From NCBI RefSeq assembly GCF_003032475.1, contig NZ_CP028369.1, forward strand, positions 310,001 to 374,000: a stretch of 64,000 bases of DNA. The letters run 5' to 3'. The notes beneath the pieces were generated by a model that made no database searches, was not told the DNA's origin, and saw only the letters and a list, made by a program, of their open reading frames with translations. Each line of letters opens with the position of its first letter. Positions within the stretch are counted from its first letter, which is position 1. A program made the position numbers and the translations under genes. This DNA is from Streptomyces sp. P3. Lineage in GTDB: Bacteria > Actinomycetota > Actinomycetes > Streptomycetales > Streptomycetaceae. Shown in pieces: positions 25,436 through 35,556 of this stretch.

Positions 25436-26416
25436 TCAGCGGGTCCCGGAGTCCCCGCTGCGCCGGCGCCGCCACAGGACCACCGGTACGACCCCGGCGA
25501 GGGCGAGACCCTGCGGCGCGACGGTGAGGGCCGCGGACGCCGCGGACCTGTCGTTCAGACCGGTCTGCTCGAAGGTGTCCGGCACCGGCAGCGTGCCCCA
25601 GTGGGTGAGCGGCCAGGCCTTGACGATGGCGCGACCGACGACCTGGTCGACGGGCACCATGCCGTGGTTCTTGTCCGACTGGTTGTAACGCGAGTCCCGC
25701 GAGTTCTGGCGGTGGTCGCCCATGACCCAGACGTAGCCCTTGGGGACCTTCACCGAGAACTGGCCGCCCTGGTCGTCCTGGCTGCACGGGGTGTTGCCGG
25801 GGTACACGTACGGCTCGTTCAGCGCCTTGCCGTTGACCGTGAGCGGGCCGGTGCCCTTGCAGGCGACGGTGTCTCCGCCGACGCCGATGACCCGCTTGAT
25901 CAGGTCCTTCTCCTCCGCCGACGGCATCAGGCCGATCCAGCTGAGGAGGGTCTGGAAGGCGTTCGGCTCGACGGTGTTCTCGCCCGCGAGCCAGTTGTCG
26001 GGGTCATGGAAGACGATGACCTCGCCGCGCTCCGGCTCGGAGCCGAACCACGGGGTCAGCTTGTCGACGAGAACCCGGTCGCCGATCTTGAGGGTGTTCT
26101 CCATCGAGGCCGACGGGATGGAGAAGGCCTGCACCAGGAACGTCTTGATCAGGAGCGCGAGAACCAGTGCGATGCCGATCAGGATCGGCAGCTCCTTCCA
26201 GAAGGAGCGGGGTTTCTTCGCCTTCGGCGCCGGGCCGTCCGGACCGTCGCCGCCGGTCCGGGGCGGTTCGTCCGGCGGCGGACCGTCGCCGCCCGCCACG
26301 GGGTCACTCCCGGAGGTCACGGCGCTGTCCGCGACCGGGTCGGCCGCGCCCACGGGGTGCCCGCGGTGCTCCTCGCCGTCGTGCCCGGACCGTGCGCCAA
26401 CCGCCACATCCCCCAC
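25436..26416 (-). CDS. sipY: Type I signal peptidase SipY
   Basis: 326 residues. A cytoplasmic Gly/Pro/Asp-rich leader of about 70 residues precedes the membrane segment LPILIGIALVLALLIKTFLV. The catalytic Ser is in IPSASMENTLKIGDRVLVDK and the Lys in DLIKRVIGVGGDTV, with VWVMGDHRQNSRDSRY as box E. A C-terminal hydrophobic stretch (GLALAGVVPVVLW) suggests a second anchor. The GTG at 26416 has GAGGAG seven bases ahead. The reading frame of sipX continues 113 nt past this start. Confidence 0.9.
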   Translation of the reverse strand: MGDVAVGARSGHDGEEHRGHPVGAADPVADSAVTSGSDPVAGGDGPPPDEPPRTGGDGPDGPAPKAKKPRSFWKELPILIGIALVLALLIKTFLVQAFSIPSASMENTLKIGDRVLVDKLTPWFGSEPERGEVIVFHDPDNWLAGENTVEPNAFQTLLSWIGLMPSAEEKDLIKRVIGVGGDTVACKGTGPLTVNGKALNEPYVYPGNTPCSQDDQGGQFSVKVPKGYVWVMGDHRQNSRDSRYNQSDKNHGMVPVDQVVGRAIVKAWPLTHWGTLPVPDTFEQTGLNDRSAASAALTVAPQGLALAGVVPVVLWRRRRSGDSGTR

Positions 26417-27401
26417 GCCAACTCCTCACCTTGTGCCGCTGCCTGCCCCACATACGACGCAGGCCCACCACTCCCATAACGAGCGGGAGTTCCGCAGGGG
26501 TCGGGAGTCTTCCGATCGATCCGTTCGGACCGTCGGAAGCAACCCTATGCGACGGCCGGGCGGCGGCGGTCGCCCCGACCGTCGAGCCGGTCACCGAGGA
26601 GAAAGTTTGCGGTTCCTTGAGACGGATCCAGTGACCGAGGGGCCAGGCGATCACCATGGCCCGGCCGACCACCTCGTCCTCCGAGACGGTGCCGCCGTAG
26701 TCGGTGTTGCGATGCGCCCGGGAATCGGCGGAGTTGGCCCGGTGGTCGCCCATCACCCACAGCCGCCCCTGGGGGACGGTGATGTCGAACGGGTCGTCCG
26801 AGGGGGTGTTGCCGGGGTAGAGGTAGCTTCCCTCTTCCAGCGGAACACCGTTGACGGTGACCCGCCCCTGCGCGTCACAGCACTTGACGTGATCGCCGCC
26901 CACCCCGACGACCCGCTTGATGAGGTCCTTCTCGTTGTCGGACGGCAGCAGACCGATGAAGGTGAGCCCTTCCTTGATCTGCTTGACGACGACCGGATCC
27001 GCCTTCTTGGCGGTGGTCTGTTCGTCGTCGAGCCAGCCGCCGGGGTCCTTGAACACGACGACGTCCCCGCGCTCGGGCCTGGAGCCGAACCACGGGGTGA
27101 ACTTGTCGACCAGGACCCGGTCGCCGATCCGGATGGTCTGTTCCATGGAGCCGGACGGGATCACGAAGGCCTGCACCAGGAACGTCTTCAGAACCAGGGC
27201 GATCAGGACGGCGACGCCGACCAGCAGTGGTATCTCCCGCACGGCCGATCGCCTGCGCTTGCGCTTGACCTTGCGCTGCAGCTTGCGCCGCTCCGCCCGG
27301 GAGCGGCCGGGGCCCGGGCCGGCGGTGCGCCGCACGCCGGTGGGCAGGAGATTGTCCGCGGCGCTGTCCGGGAGGCCGCGCGGCTTGCCGCGGTTACCCA
27401 C
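26304..27401 (-). CDS. sipX: Type I signal peptidase SipX (3' end possibly frameshifted)
   Basis: 365 residues as read. A very basic leader (RRKLQRKVKRKRRRSAVREI) precedes the membrane segment; the catalytic Ser is in IPSGSMEQTIRIGDRVLVDK and the Lys in DLIKRVVGVGGDHV. Box E is LWVMGDHRANSADSRAHRN. From about residue 320 the tail turns Arg/Gly-rich and overlaps sipY. A TGA in the +1 frame lies just before the sipY ribosome site, where one would expect this gene to end. The GTG start overlaps the sipW stop by 8 nt. Confidence 0.87.
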   Translation of the reverse strand: MGNRGKPRGLPDSAADNLLPTGVRRTAGPGPGRSRAERRKLQRKVKRKRRRSAVREIPLLVGVAVLIALVLKTFLVQAFVIPSGSMEQTIRIGDRVLVDKFTPWFGSRPERGDVVVFKDPGGWLDDEQTTAKKADPVVVKQIKEGLTFIGLLPSDNEKDLIKRVVGVGGDHVKCCDAQGRVTVNGVPLEEGSYLYPGNTPSDDPFDITVPQGRLWVMGDHRANSADSRAHRNTDYGGTVSEDEVVGRAMVIAWPLGHWIRLKEPQTFSSVTGSTVGATAAARPSHRVASDGPNGSIGRLPTPAELPLVMGVVGLRRMWGRQRHKVRSWRGGCGGWRTVRARRRGAPRAPRGRGRPGRGQRRDLRE

Positions 27402-28125
27402 GGGCGCCCTCCGAGCCGGGCACGTGCGCGTAGGCGCTCGGACGCGAGAGACGGGTGAGGTGGGCGAAGGGCCAGACGATCCAGTCGGCGCGGCCGATCA
27501 CGTGGCCGACGGGGATCATGCCGCCGCCCGGTGAGCCCAGATGGTCCCGGGAGTCGCTGGAGCGGCTGCGGTGGTCGCCCAGAACGAACAGGGCGTCGTC
27601 GGGCACGACCACGTCGAAGGCGGCCGTGGACGGGCTGTCGCCGGGATACAGGAAAGTCGACTCGTCGACCGACCGGCCGTTCACCTGGATCCTCCCCTCC
27701 TTGTCGCAGCAGACCACGTGATCTCCCCCCACACCCACGACGCGCTTGATGTAGTCGGAGTTCCCGAAGTACTCGGTGCCGTCGAACACGACGACGTCGC
27801 CGCGCCGCGGCTCGGCACCGAAACGGTACGCCAACTTATTTACGAGAACGCGGTCACCGATCCTCAACGCGTTTTCCATGGATCCGCTGGGAATCTGGAA
27901 CGGTTGCACCACGAACGCGTTGAGGACGAGCAAAAACAGCAGGCTGACCAGCGCGGTCAGGCTGTAGCGACCTCCGGGAACACACGACACGATCCGCCCC
28001 GCCCACGCAAAACGCGACCGCCCCTCCGGTCCCTCCGGGTCCGCGGTCTCCTGGGAGACGTCGGCGGCCACGGAAGGGCGGGAGGAGCGATCGCGCTCCG
28101 GCGTCGGCTGAGCTTCGGTGTCCAT
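27394..28125 (-). CDS. sipW: Type I signal peptidase SipW
   Basis: 243 residues, the first and smallest of the four peptidases. Leader of about 50 residues, membrane segment LTALVSLLFLLVLNAFVV, catalytic Ser in IPSGSMENALRIGDRVLVNK, catalytic Lys in DYIKRVVGVGGDHV, and box E in LFVLGDHRSRSSDSRDHLG. No second hydrophobic segment is seen at the C-terminus, so it is probably a single-pass enzyme, unlike sipY and sipZ. It follows rplS by 45 nt and overlaps sipX by 8 nt, so rplS-sipW-X-Y may be one transcript. Confidence 0.9.
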   Translation of the reverse strand: MDTEAQPTPERDRSSRPSVAADVSQETADPEGPEGRSRFAWAGRIVSCVPGGRYSLTALVSLLFLLVLNAFVVQPFQIPSGSMENALRIGDRVLVNKLAYRFGAEPRRGDVVVFDGTEYFGNSDYIKRVVGVGGDHVVCCDKEGRIQVNGRSVDESTFLYPGDSPSTAAFDVVVPDDALFVLGDHRSRSSDSRDHLGSPGGGMIPVGHVIGRADWIVWPFAHLTRLSRPSAYAHVPGSEGARG

Positions 28126-28170
28126 CGGGGCCAGATGTTATCCGGCCCCTCCATGAACTCCGGAAGGCGC

Positions 28171-28521
28171 TCAGTTGTCGCGCTTCTCCTTGATCTTCGC
28201 GGCCTTGCCGCGCAGCTCACGGAGGTAGTAGAGCTTGGCGCGACGCACGTCACCGCGGGTGACGAGCTCGATCTTCTCGACGATCGGGGTGTGCACCGGG
28301 AACGTGCGCTCGACGCCGACGGAGAAGGAGACCTTGCGGACCGTGAAGGTCTCGCGGACGCCGGCGCCCTGACGGCGGATGACCACGCCCTTGAACTGCT
28401 GCACACGGGAGCGGTTGCCCTCGATGACGCGCACGTGGACGTTGACGGTGTCGCCCGGGCGGAAGGCCGGGACGTCGCTGCGCAGCGACGCGGCGTCGAC
28501 GGAGTCGAGCAGGTGAGACAT
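28171..28521 (-). CDS. rplS: 50S ribosomal protein L19
   Basis: 116 residues, the usual actinobacterial length, from the ATG at 28519-28521. Family features are [37 protein letters not shown] and [19 protein letters not shown]. It sits at the 30S-50S interface. An in-frame GTG at 28548 would add nine residues (ASAKKADE) not typical of the family. It lies 137 nt after trmD on the same strand. Confidence 0.96.
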   Translation of the reverse strand: MSHLLDSVDAASLRSDVPAFRPGDTVNVHVRVIEGNRSRVQQFKGVVIRRQGAGVRETFTVRKVSFSVGVERTFPVHTPIVEKIELVTRGDVRRAKLYYLRELRGKAAKIKEKRDN

Positions 28522-28658
28522 TTCGTCTGCTTTCTTCGCTGATGCCACAGGTCATCAACGGAACTAGATGTTCGGGGATTGAGTGCCGTGTGCCCGTCGA
28601 GGCGGGCGTCGTGTCCCCCTGCGGCAGGGGCGCACACCGGACGGCGCACAACAGCGAC

Positions 28659-29492
28659 CTATTCTTCCATGCCGTCGGTCCTGCGCCAAAATCGGCCGTA
28701 GGGGGAGCCCTCCGGGTCGGGCGTCCAGCCCAGGATGGAGAGCATCTCGCGGTCCTTCTTGTCGAAGGACGCGGGTGCGCAGCGCTCGATCAGGTCGGGC
28801 CGGTTGACCGTCGTGCGCCGCAGGGCCTCGTCGCGGCGCCACCGGGCGATCTTCCCGTGGTGCCCGCTGATCAGCACCTCGGGGATCTCCCGGCCGCGCC
28901 AGGCGGGCGGCTTGGTGTAGACGGGGCCTTCGAGGAGGTTGGCCATGGGGCCGGGGGCGAAGGAGTCGTCGCGGTGGGACTCGGCGTTTCCGAGCACGCC
29001 GGGCAGCAGCCGTGCGACGGCCTCGGTGACGACGAGGACGGCCGCCTCGCCGCCGGCCAGCACGTAGTCGCCGATGGAGACCTCGTAGACGGGGATCCGG
29101 GCGGCGTACTCGTCGACGACCCGCCGGTCGATGCCCTCGTAGCGGGCCGGCGTGAAGATCAGCCAGGGGCGCTCGGACAGCTCGACCGCCAGTTCCTGGG
29201 TGAAGGGCCGGCCGCTGGGGGTCGGGACGACCATCGCGGGGGCGTGCGAGCCGTTCTCGTAGCCGTCGGCGAGGACGGAGTCGAGGGCGTCGCCCCACGG
29301 ATCGGTCTTCATGACCATGCCCGGACCGCCGCCGTAGGGGGTGTCGTCGACCGTGTTGTGCCGGTCGTACGTCCACTCCCGCAGGTCGTGCACCCGCACG
29401 TCGAGCTGCCCGCGCGCGCGTGCCTTGCCGACGAGGGAGACGTTCAGCGGCTCCAGGTACTCGGGGAAGATCGTGACGACGTCGAGGCGCAT
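28659..29492 (-). CDS. trmD: tRNA (guanine-N1)-methyltransferase
   Basis: 277 residues. TrmD methylates G37 next to the anticodon with SAM and prevents frameshifting. It has the SPOUT trefoil knot: PYGGGPGMVMKTDPWGDALD, YEGIDRRVVDEYAARIPVYE, SIGDYVLAGGEAAVLVVTEA. The start overlaps the rimM stop as TGATG. It closes the rpsP-khpA-rimM-trmD group, an order found in many bacteria. Confidence 0.96.
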   Translation of the reverse strand: MRLDVVTIFPEYLEPLNVSLVGKARARGQLDVRVHDLREWTYDRHNTVDDTPYGGGPGMVMKTDPWGDALDSVLADGYENGSHAPAMVVPTPSGRPFTQELAVELSERPWLIFTPARYEGIDRRVVDEYAARIPVYEVSIGDYVLAGGEAAVLVVTEAVARLLPGVLGNAESHRDDSFAPGPMANLLEGPVYTKPPAWRGREIPEVLISGHHGKIARWRRDEALRRTTVNRPDLIERCAPASFDKKDREMLSILGWTPDPEGSPYGRFWRRTDGMEE

Positions 29493-30046
29493 CAGGACTC
29501 TTCCCCGGCCGGGTCCCGGGTGTCGGCGACCTCGGCGCGGTCGTCGATGAGACCGGGCGGCGGGTCGATGACCGCCCGCTGCTCCTCGAGGTCGATCTCG
29601 GTGACGATCGACTCGACGAACGGGATCATCACCTCGCTGCCGTCGGGCCGCTCCACGATGAAGAGGTCCTGGGAGGGCAGATGGGAGATCTCGATGATCC
29701 GGCCGACCTCGGCGCCGTCCACGGTGACCACGTCCAGGTCCATCAGCTGGTGGTCGTAGTACTCGTCCTCCTCCTCGGGCAGCTCCTCGGGATCGACCTC
29801 GGCGATCAGGAGGGTGTTGCGCAGGGCCTCGGCGGCGTTGCGGTCGCGCACGCCCTCGAAGCGCAGAAGGAGGCGGCCGCTGTGGACGCGGCCGGTCTCG
29901 ATGGTCAGCGGGCCGGTGGGAGCCGGGTCCGTGAACAGGACGGCGCCGGGTGCGAGCCGCAGCTCCGGCTCGTCGGTGCGTACCTCGACGGTGACCTCGC
30001 CCTTGATGCCGTGGGCGCGGCCGATCCGTGCGACTACGAGCTGCAC
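29492..30046 (-). CDS. rimM: Ribosome maturation factor RimM
   Basis: 184 residues. The N-terminal barrel begins [20 protein letters not shown] and includes [20 protein letters not shown]. The C-terminal PRC-barrel domain covers [20 protein letters not shown] to [18 protein letters not shown]. RimM binds S19 and helps mature the 30S head. The GTG start is followed by QLVV. It overlaps trmD by one base and is separated from khpA by a strong hairpin. Confidence 0.95.
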   Translation of the reverse strand: MQLVVARIGRAHGIKGEVTVEVRTDEPELRLAPGAVLFTDPAPTGPLTIETGRVHSGRLLLRFEGVRDRNAAEALRNTLLIAEVDPEELPEEEDEYYDHQLMDLDVVTVDGAEVGRIIEISHLPSQDLFIVERPDGSEVMIPFVESIVTEIDLEEQRAVIDPPPGLIDDRAEVADTRDPAGEES

Positions 30047-30096
30047 TTCTGAAGATCTCCTGTCGTGCCTGTCGTCACGAGTGCCGTAACGACTAC

Positions 30097-30130
30097 GGGC
30101 CGGGGACGGCCCAGTGGCCTTCCCCGGCCC
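30097..30130 (-). terminator. Hairpin between khpA and rimM
   Basis: GGGCCGGGG (30097-30105) pairs with CCCCGGCCC (30122-30130), with a GGCC/GGCC inner stem. It may reduce rimM-trmD expression relative to rpsP. There is no U run. Confidence 0.6.
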
Positions 30131-30152
30131 GAGCCGGTGGTGCGAAAACGCG

Positions 30153-30392
30153 TCAGCGGACGTGATCCACGTCGACGAGGTCGACGCGGACGCCCCGGCC
30201 GCCGATGGCGCCCACGACGGTGCGCAGGGCGCGTGCGGTGCGGCCGTTGCGACCGATCACCTTGCCGAGGTCGTCCGGGTGGACACGGACCTCGAGCACC
30301 CGCCCGCGGCGCAGGTTGCGCGAGGCGACCTGCACATCGTCGGGGTTGTCGACGATGCCCTTCACGAGGTGCTCAAGCGCCTCTTCGAGCAT
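30153..30392 (-). CDS. khpA: KH-domain RNA-binding protein (KhpA family)
   Basis: 79 residues forming one KH domain with the RNA-gripping GxxG loop in [20 protein letters not shown]. KhpA proteins bind RNA widely and, in Gram-positive bacteria, pair with KhpB to affect cell division and small RNA function; partners here are unknown. It starts 5 nt after the rpsP stop, in the conserved position between rpsP and rimM. Confidence 0.92.
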   Translation of the reverse strand: MLEEALEHLVKGIVDNPDDVQVASRNLRRGRVLEVRVHPDDLGKVIGRNGRTARALRTVVGAIGGRGVRVDLVDVDHVR

Positions 30393-30397
30393 GGTGC

Positions 30398-30820
30398 TCA
30401 GGCCTCGGTCGACTCAGAGGACTCGGCGGCAGCCTCGTCCTTCTTCTCGGCCTTCTTCTTCTGGGTGATGGCCTCACCCTTGCCCGAGTCGTCGCCGCCG
30501 AGGGCCTCGAACGACGGGCGAGCCTTCTTCGGCTCGGCGACGAGCAGCGGCGCCGGGGCGGGCTCGCCCTTGAACTTCTGCCAGTCGCCGGTCTTCTTCA
30601 GGATGGCGAGGACGGGCTCGGTCGGCTGCGCGCCGACACCCAGCCAGTAGGCGACGCGGTCGGCGTCCACCTCGATGACGGACGGGTGGTACGTCGGCTG
30701 GTACTTGCCGATCTCCTCGATCGCACGGCCGTCACGACGGGTGCGGGAGTCGGCGACGACGATGCGGTAGTGAGGCGAACGGATCTTGCCCAGACGCTTC
30801 AGCTTGATCTTGACTGCCAC
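30398..30820 (-). CDS. rpsP: 30S ribosomal protein S16
   Basis: 140 residues. The S16 core covers about residues 1-85 ([59 protein letters not shown]). The remaining 55 residues are a Lys/Glu/Ala-rich tail seen in actinobacterial S16. The GTG at 30818-30820 has AGGAGA 11 nt ahead. S16 is needed early in 30S assembly. It is the first gene of the group with khpA, rimM and trmD. Confidence 0.95.
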   Translation of the reverse strand: MAVKIKLKRLGKIRSPHYRIVVADSRTRRDGRAIEEIGKYQPTYHPSVIEVDADRVAYWLGVGAQPTEPVLAILKKTGDWQKFKGEPAPAPLLVAEPKKARPSFEALGGDDSGKGEAITQKKKAEKKDEAAAESSESTEA

Positions 30821-31223
30821 GGAAGTGGTGTCTCCTGGTCTTGACGTGGTTGGGCACGGCGAGATGGCCGCGTGGGGTTGCGGTACCCGAGTGCCCGATG
30901 GACGCGTCAGCCGGAGGAGAGAGGGGTCCTGTGCGACTGTCGAGTACAGCTGACCATTGTGCCATACCCGGCGGGTCCCCTCGGCCGAGGGGCAGCGCGC
31001 GGGGCGGCGTCCGGGCACGCCTGTGCGGCCGCCGGCGTCGCACGCCGGCGGACCCGATGCGCGGCCCGGCACAGCGGGGCGCCGCAGCCGTGCCCGGCAA
31101 GCGCCCCTGAAGGCCCCCGGGCCCGTCGGGGCGCCGGGGAGGCGCTGCTGAACGCGGCGGACGGGCGCCCCGCCCTCGCCGTGGACCGGCAGCCACGAGT
31201 TGCCGGTACCGGACCCTCCTCGG
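30821..31223 (-). other. Leader of rpsP and gap to the SprT-like gene
   Basis: 403 nt with no convincing gene in any frame. It holds a perfect 16-bp palindrome, CCCCTCGGCCGAGGGG, at 30977-30992, and several GC-rich inverted repeats around 31080-31145 that could end the SprT-like transcript. The rpsP promoter must lie here, but I see no clear -35/-10 pair. Confidence 0.6.
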
Positions 31224-31820
31224 CTAGGCCGCGCCGGCGATCTCCGGGATCCGGAACGGCTTGCCGCAACCGCCGCACACGATCGGCGCCTGGGCCAGGA
31301 CCGACGGCACGACCCGGACGTTGCGTCCGCAGTCGCACACGGCCTTGACGCGGACGCCTCCGCCGGAGGAGCCGTGCCGGGCCGCCGGACCTCGGAAGGT
31401 GCGGGCGGTGTCGGCGGAGGTGGCCGCCGTGTGGGCCTTGAGGGCCCGCTGCAGGCGCTCGATCGTCGGGCGGTAGCGACGCTTGGCCTCGGGGTTGAGC
31501 GTGACCAGGGAGAAGCCGCTGCTGGGGTGCGGTTCCTCGGGGTGGTCCAGCCCCATCTCCTCGGCGATCGCGAGGAATCTGCGGTTGTGGTAGCGGCCGG
31601 CGCGGGAGGTGTCGCGGACGCCACGGGCGGCGGCGATGCCATGGACTGCCTCGTGAAGCAGTCGCTCGAAGGAGAGCTCGTGACCGCAGGCGGACGACGA
31701 CTCCCCGATCAGGGACTCTGGCGCGGCGAGATCCGGCAGCTCGGGGTGGTACCGCTGAATATCGGCCCACGCCTCTGCCAGCTCTGCGGCGAGAACTGGT
31801 GGTGTCTGTGTCGTGCTCAC
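31224..31820 (-). CDS. SprT-like metalloprotease-type protein with C-terminal zinc ribbon
   Basis: 198 residues. The zinc peptidase motif HExxH is present as [14 protein letters not shown] near residue 56, followed by [16 protein letters not shown], which resembles the SprT region after the active site. The C-terminus has two Cys pairs, CDCGRN and CGGCGKPF, forming a probable zinc ribbon. SprT/Spartan proteins cut DNA-protein crosslinks in eukaryotes; the bacterial role is open. The GTG at 31818-31820 is used as start. It is a single gene upstream of the rpsP group on the same strand. Confidence 0.72.
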   Translation of the reverse strand: MSTTQTPPVLAAELAEAWADIQRYHPELPDLAAPESLIGESSSACGHELSFERLLHEAVHGIAAARGVRDTSRAGRYHNRRFLAIAEEMGLDHPEEPHPSSGFSLVTLNPEAKRRYRPTIERLQRALKAHTAATSADTARTFRGPAARHGSSGGGVRVKAVCDCGRNVRVVPSVLAQAPIVCGGCGKPFRIPEIAGAA

Positions 31821-32060
31821 GTAATGACAACGAGCGTGGGTGCCCCAGTGTTCCTATTCCGGGGCATCCCAAATAATTTGCACGTACCCGTCAGTCGGTA
31901 CTCATGCGTCCGGACGAGGGCGGGTGCGCTGATCTGCGGAGAAGCCTCGCAGCTCGTATCAAGCTGGTGCGTAGTCCCCGGTACGACCCGGCGCGTAGAC
32001 CCTCTCCACGCGCCGGAGCGCGGAGGTCTCCCGGGGGCGCAAGGGGCGTTTCGGCCGCTC

Positions 32061-32420
32061 TCACGTACGCAGGGCGCTGTCTCGGTAAGCGCGTGCGACG
32101 ACCGCGACGTTACCGGGGGCGCCCCCGTCGTCCGGCACCGACCCGTCCTCGGCGACCGGGCACCGTACGGTCAGCGGCTGCTCGACCGGTTCGGCGGCCT
32201 CGCCTTCCTCGCCGAGAGCCGCCCACGGGACGCGCGCCCAGCCGCCGGCGCCGACCGCCTCGACGGATGCCCCGCCCGTCGACACGTCCGCCGTCCGCGA
32301 CTCGCGGCGCTCGCCCGACTGCCGGAGCGGCAGCGCCTGCTCCTCCTCGAGGACGGCGGGCAGCCATGGCGCGATGGTACGGGCCCACATTGCCGGGACG
32401 TGAATTCTCGCCACCGGCAC
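32061..32420 (-). CDS. Small hypothetical protein of unknown family
   Basis: 119 residues from the ATG at 32420, preceded by GAGGACGGC; a second start (MWARTIAPW) lies nine codons in. Nearly every codon ends in G or C along this frame and the protein composition is balanced, which supports real coding. There is no signal peptide, membrane segment or recognised motif; the middle is Ala/Gly/Glu-rich. It is divergent from the methyltransferase gene, 148 nt away. I do not recognise it. Confidence 0.55.
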   Translation of the reverse strand: MPVARIHVPAMWARTIAPWLPAVLEEEQALPLRQSGERRESRTADVSTGGASVEAVGAGGWARVPWAALGEEGEAAEPVEQPLTVRCPVAEDGSVPDDGGAPGNVAVVARAYRDSALRT

Positions 32421-32568
32421 ATGCCGTCCTCAAGCAGGGCTCCGCAACCCCTGGACGCGGCCCCGGACGGGGAGTTACCTGGCATACGGGGGCGGTGCCG
32501 GAGCACTGCACGGGGGCCCACCTGATCGGGTACGGCAGCAGACTCTCGGCGGATTGGGGCGCTTTTCC

Positions 32569-33429
32569 ATGACACCTGTGCTCGTGCGACAGCACCTGCC
32601 TCACGCGGGGCCGGCGCCCCACGCGGATCTGGGTGCACGCGCGCGTGACTGGTCCGAGATCCAGGAACGGATGCTGGTTCCGCTCTACGAGGCCGTCTAC
32701 GAGCGACTGGACGTGGGGCCGGGCACCCGGCTCCTCTCCCTCGGCTGCGGCTCCGGGCTCGCCCTGGTGATGGCGGCCTCCAGAGGCGCGGCCCTCACCG
32801 GCGTCGAGTCCTCCTCCCCGGCACGGCTGGCCCTCGCGCGCGAGCGGCTGCCTCTGCGGGAGGGCTGGGGGGCACACGCGCGTACGGAGGTCCGGCTCAC
32901 CGACCGGTTGCCCACGGACCGGCCGGGGGCGCAGACGTCCCCGTACACCCTGGTGACGGCCTTCGAGCCGATCGGACGCGTGGCGGGCGACACGGAGGAA
33001 CTGACCGCGCTGCTGGCGGCGGCGACGCCGCTCGCCCGGCGCGGCGCCCCCGTGGTGCTCGTCGGCTGGGGACCGCCCGAGCGCTGTGCCACCACGGCTG
33101 TGCTCCGGGTCGCGGCCAAGGCGGCCGACCAGGACCGCGGCACGGTCCGGCTGCGCCCCGCGCTGCGCGACGACCTCGAGGACGTCGCCCGGCGGGCCGG
33201 GCTGCGGCCGGACGGATCGGGCCGGCTGGCCTGTCCGTTCGGGTACGCCGACGTGGACAGCGCACTCAAGGGGCTGCTCTCCACGGGTCTGTTCGACGCG
33301 GCCGTCGCGGCGAGCGACCAGGCGCAGGTCGAGAAGGAGACGGCGGAGGCACTCCACCCGTACCGGCGACCGGACGGCACGGTCTGGATGCCGAACGTGT
33401 TCCGGTATCTGATCGCCCGGACCCCGTGA
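32569..33429 (+). CDS. SAM-dependent methyltransferase, class I
   Basis: 286 residues. Motif I is LLSLGCGSGLALVMAASRG, followed by an acidic residue at the end of strand 2 (TGVESSSPARL), the usual SAM-binding layout. The later strand reads VVLVGWGPPERC. The C-terminal part (ALHPYRRPDGTVWMPNVFRY) is like the UbiE-type proteins common in Streptomyces. The substrate is not evident. The ATG at 32569 has only a weak GGGG ahead; a TTG 15 nt upstream is in frame. It faces ftsH on the opposite strand. Confidence 0.85.
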   Translation: MTPVLVRQHLPHAGPAPHADLGARARDWSEIQERMLVPLYEAVYERLDVGPGTRLLSLGCGSGLALVMAASRGAALTGVESSSPARLALARERLPLREGWGAHARTEVRLTDRLPTDRPGAQTSPYTLVTAFEPIGRVAGDTEELTALLAAATPLARRGAPVVLVGWGPPERCATTAVLRVAAKAADQDRGTVRLRPALRDDLEDVARRAGLRPDGSGRLACPFGYADVDSALKGLLSTGLFDAAVAASDQAQVEKETAEALHPYRRPDGTVWMPNVFRYLIARTP

Positions 33430-33510
33430 GCGCACGATCCCTTCACCGGAGGCCGTACAGGTTCCGGACCGGGCCCACCGCCGGGGCCGGGCCGTGGTCC
33501 CGGGCCGGGG

Positions 33511-35448
<1,938 letters not shown>

Positions 35449-35510
35449 ATCTGGACGCTACGACAGAGCGCCGGGCACGGCATGCGCTGAGGGGTGCGCC
35501 GGAACGCACC

Positions 35511-35542
35511 GAGGGCGCCCTCCGACACGGGAGGACGCCCTC
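35511..35542 (-). terminator. Terminator after ffh
   Basis: GAGGGCG (35511-35517) pairs with CGCCCTC (35536-35542) and CCTCC with GGAGG inside, giving a stem of about 12 bp. It begins 15 nt after the ffh stop on the minus strand, upstream of ftsH. Confidence 0.7.
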
Positions 35543-35556
35543 GACGGCTGGCGGAC

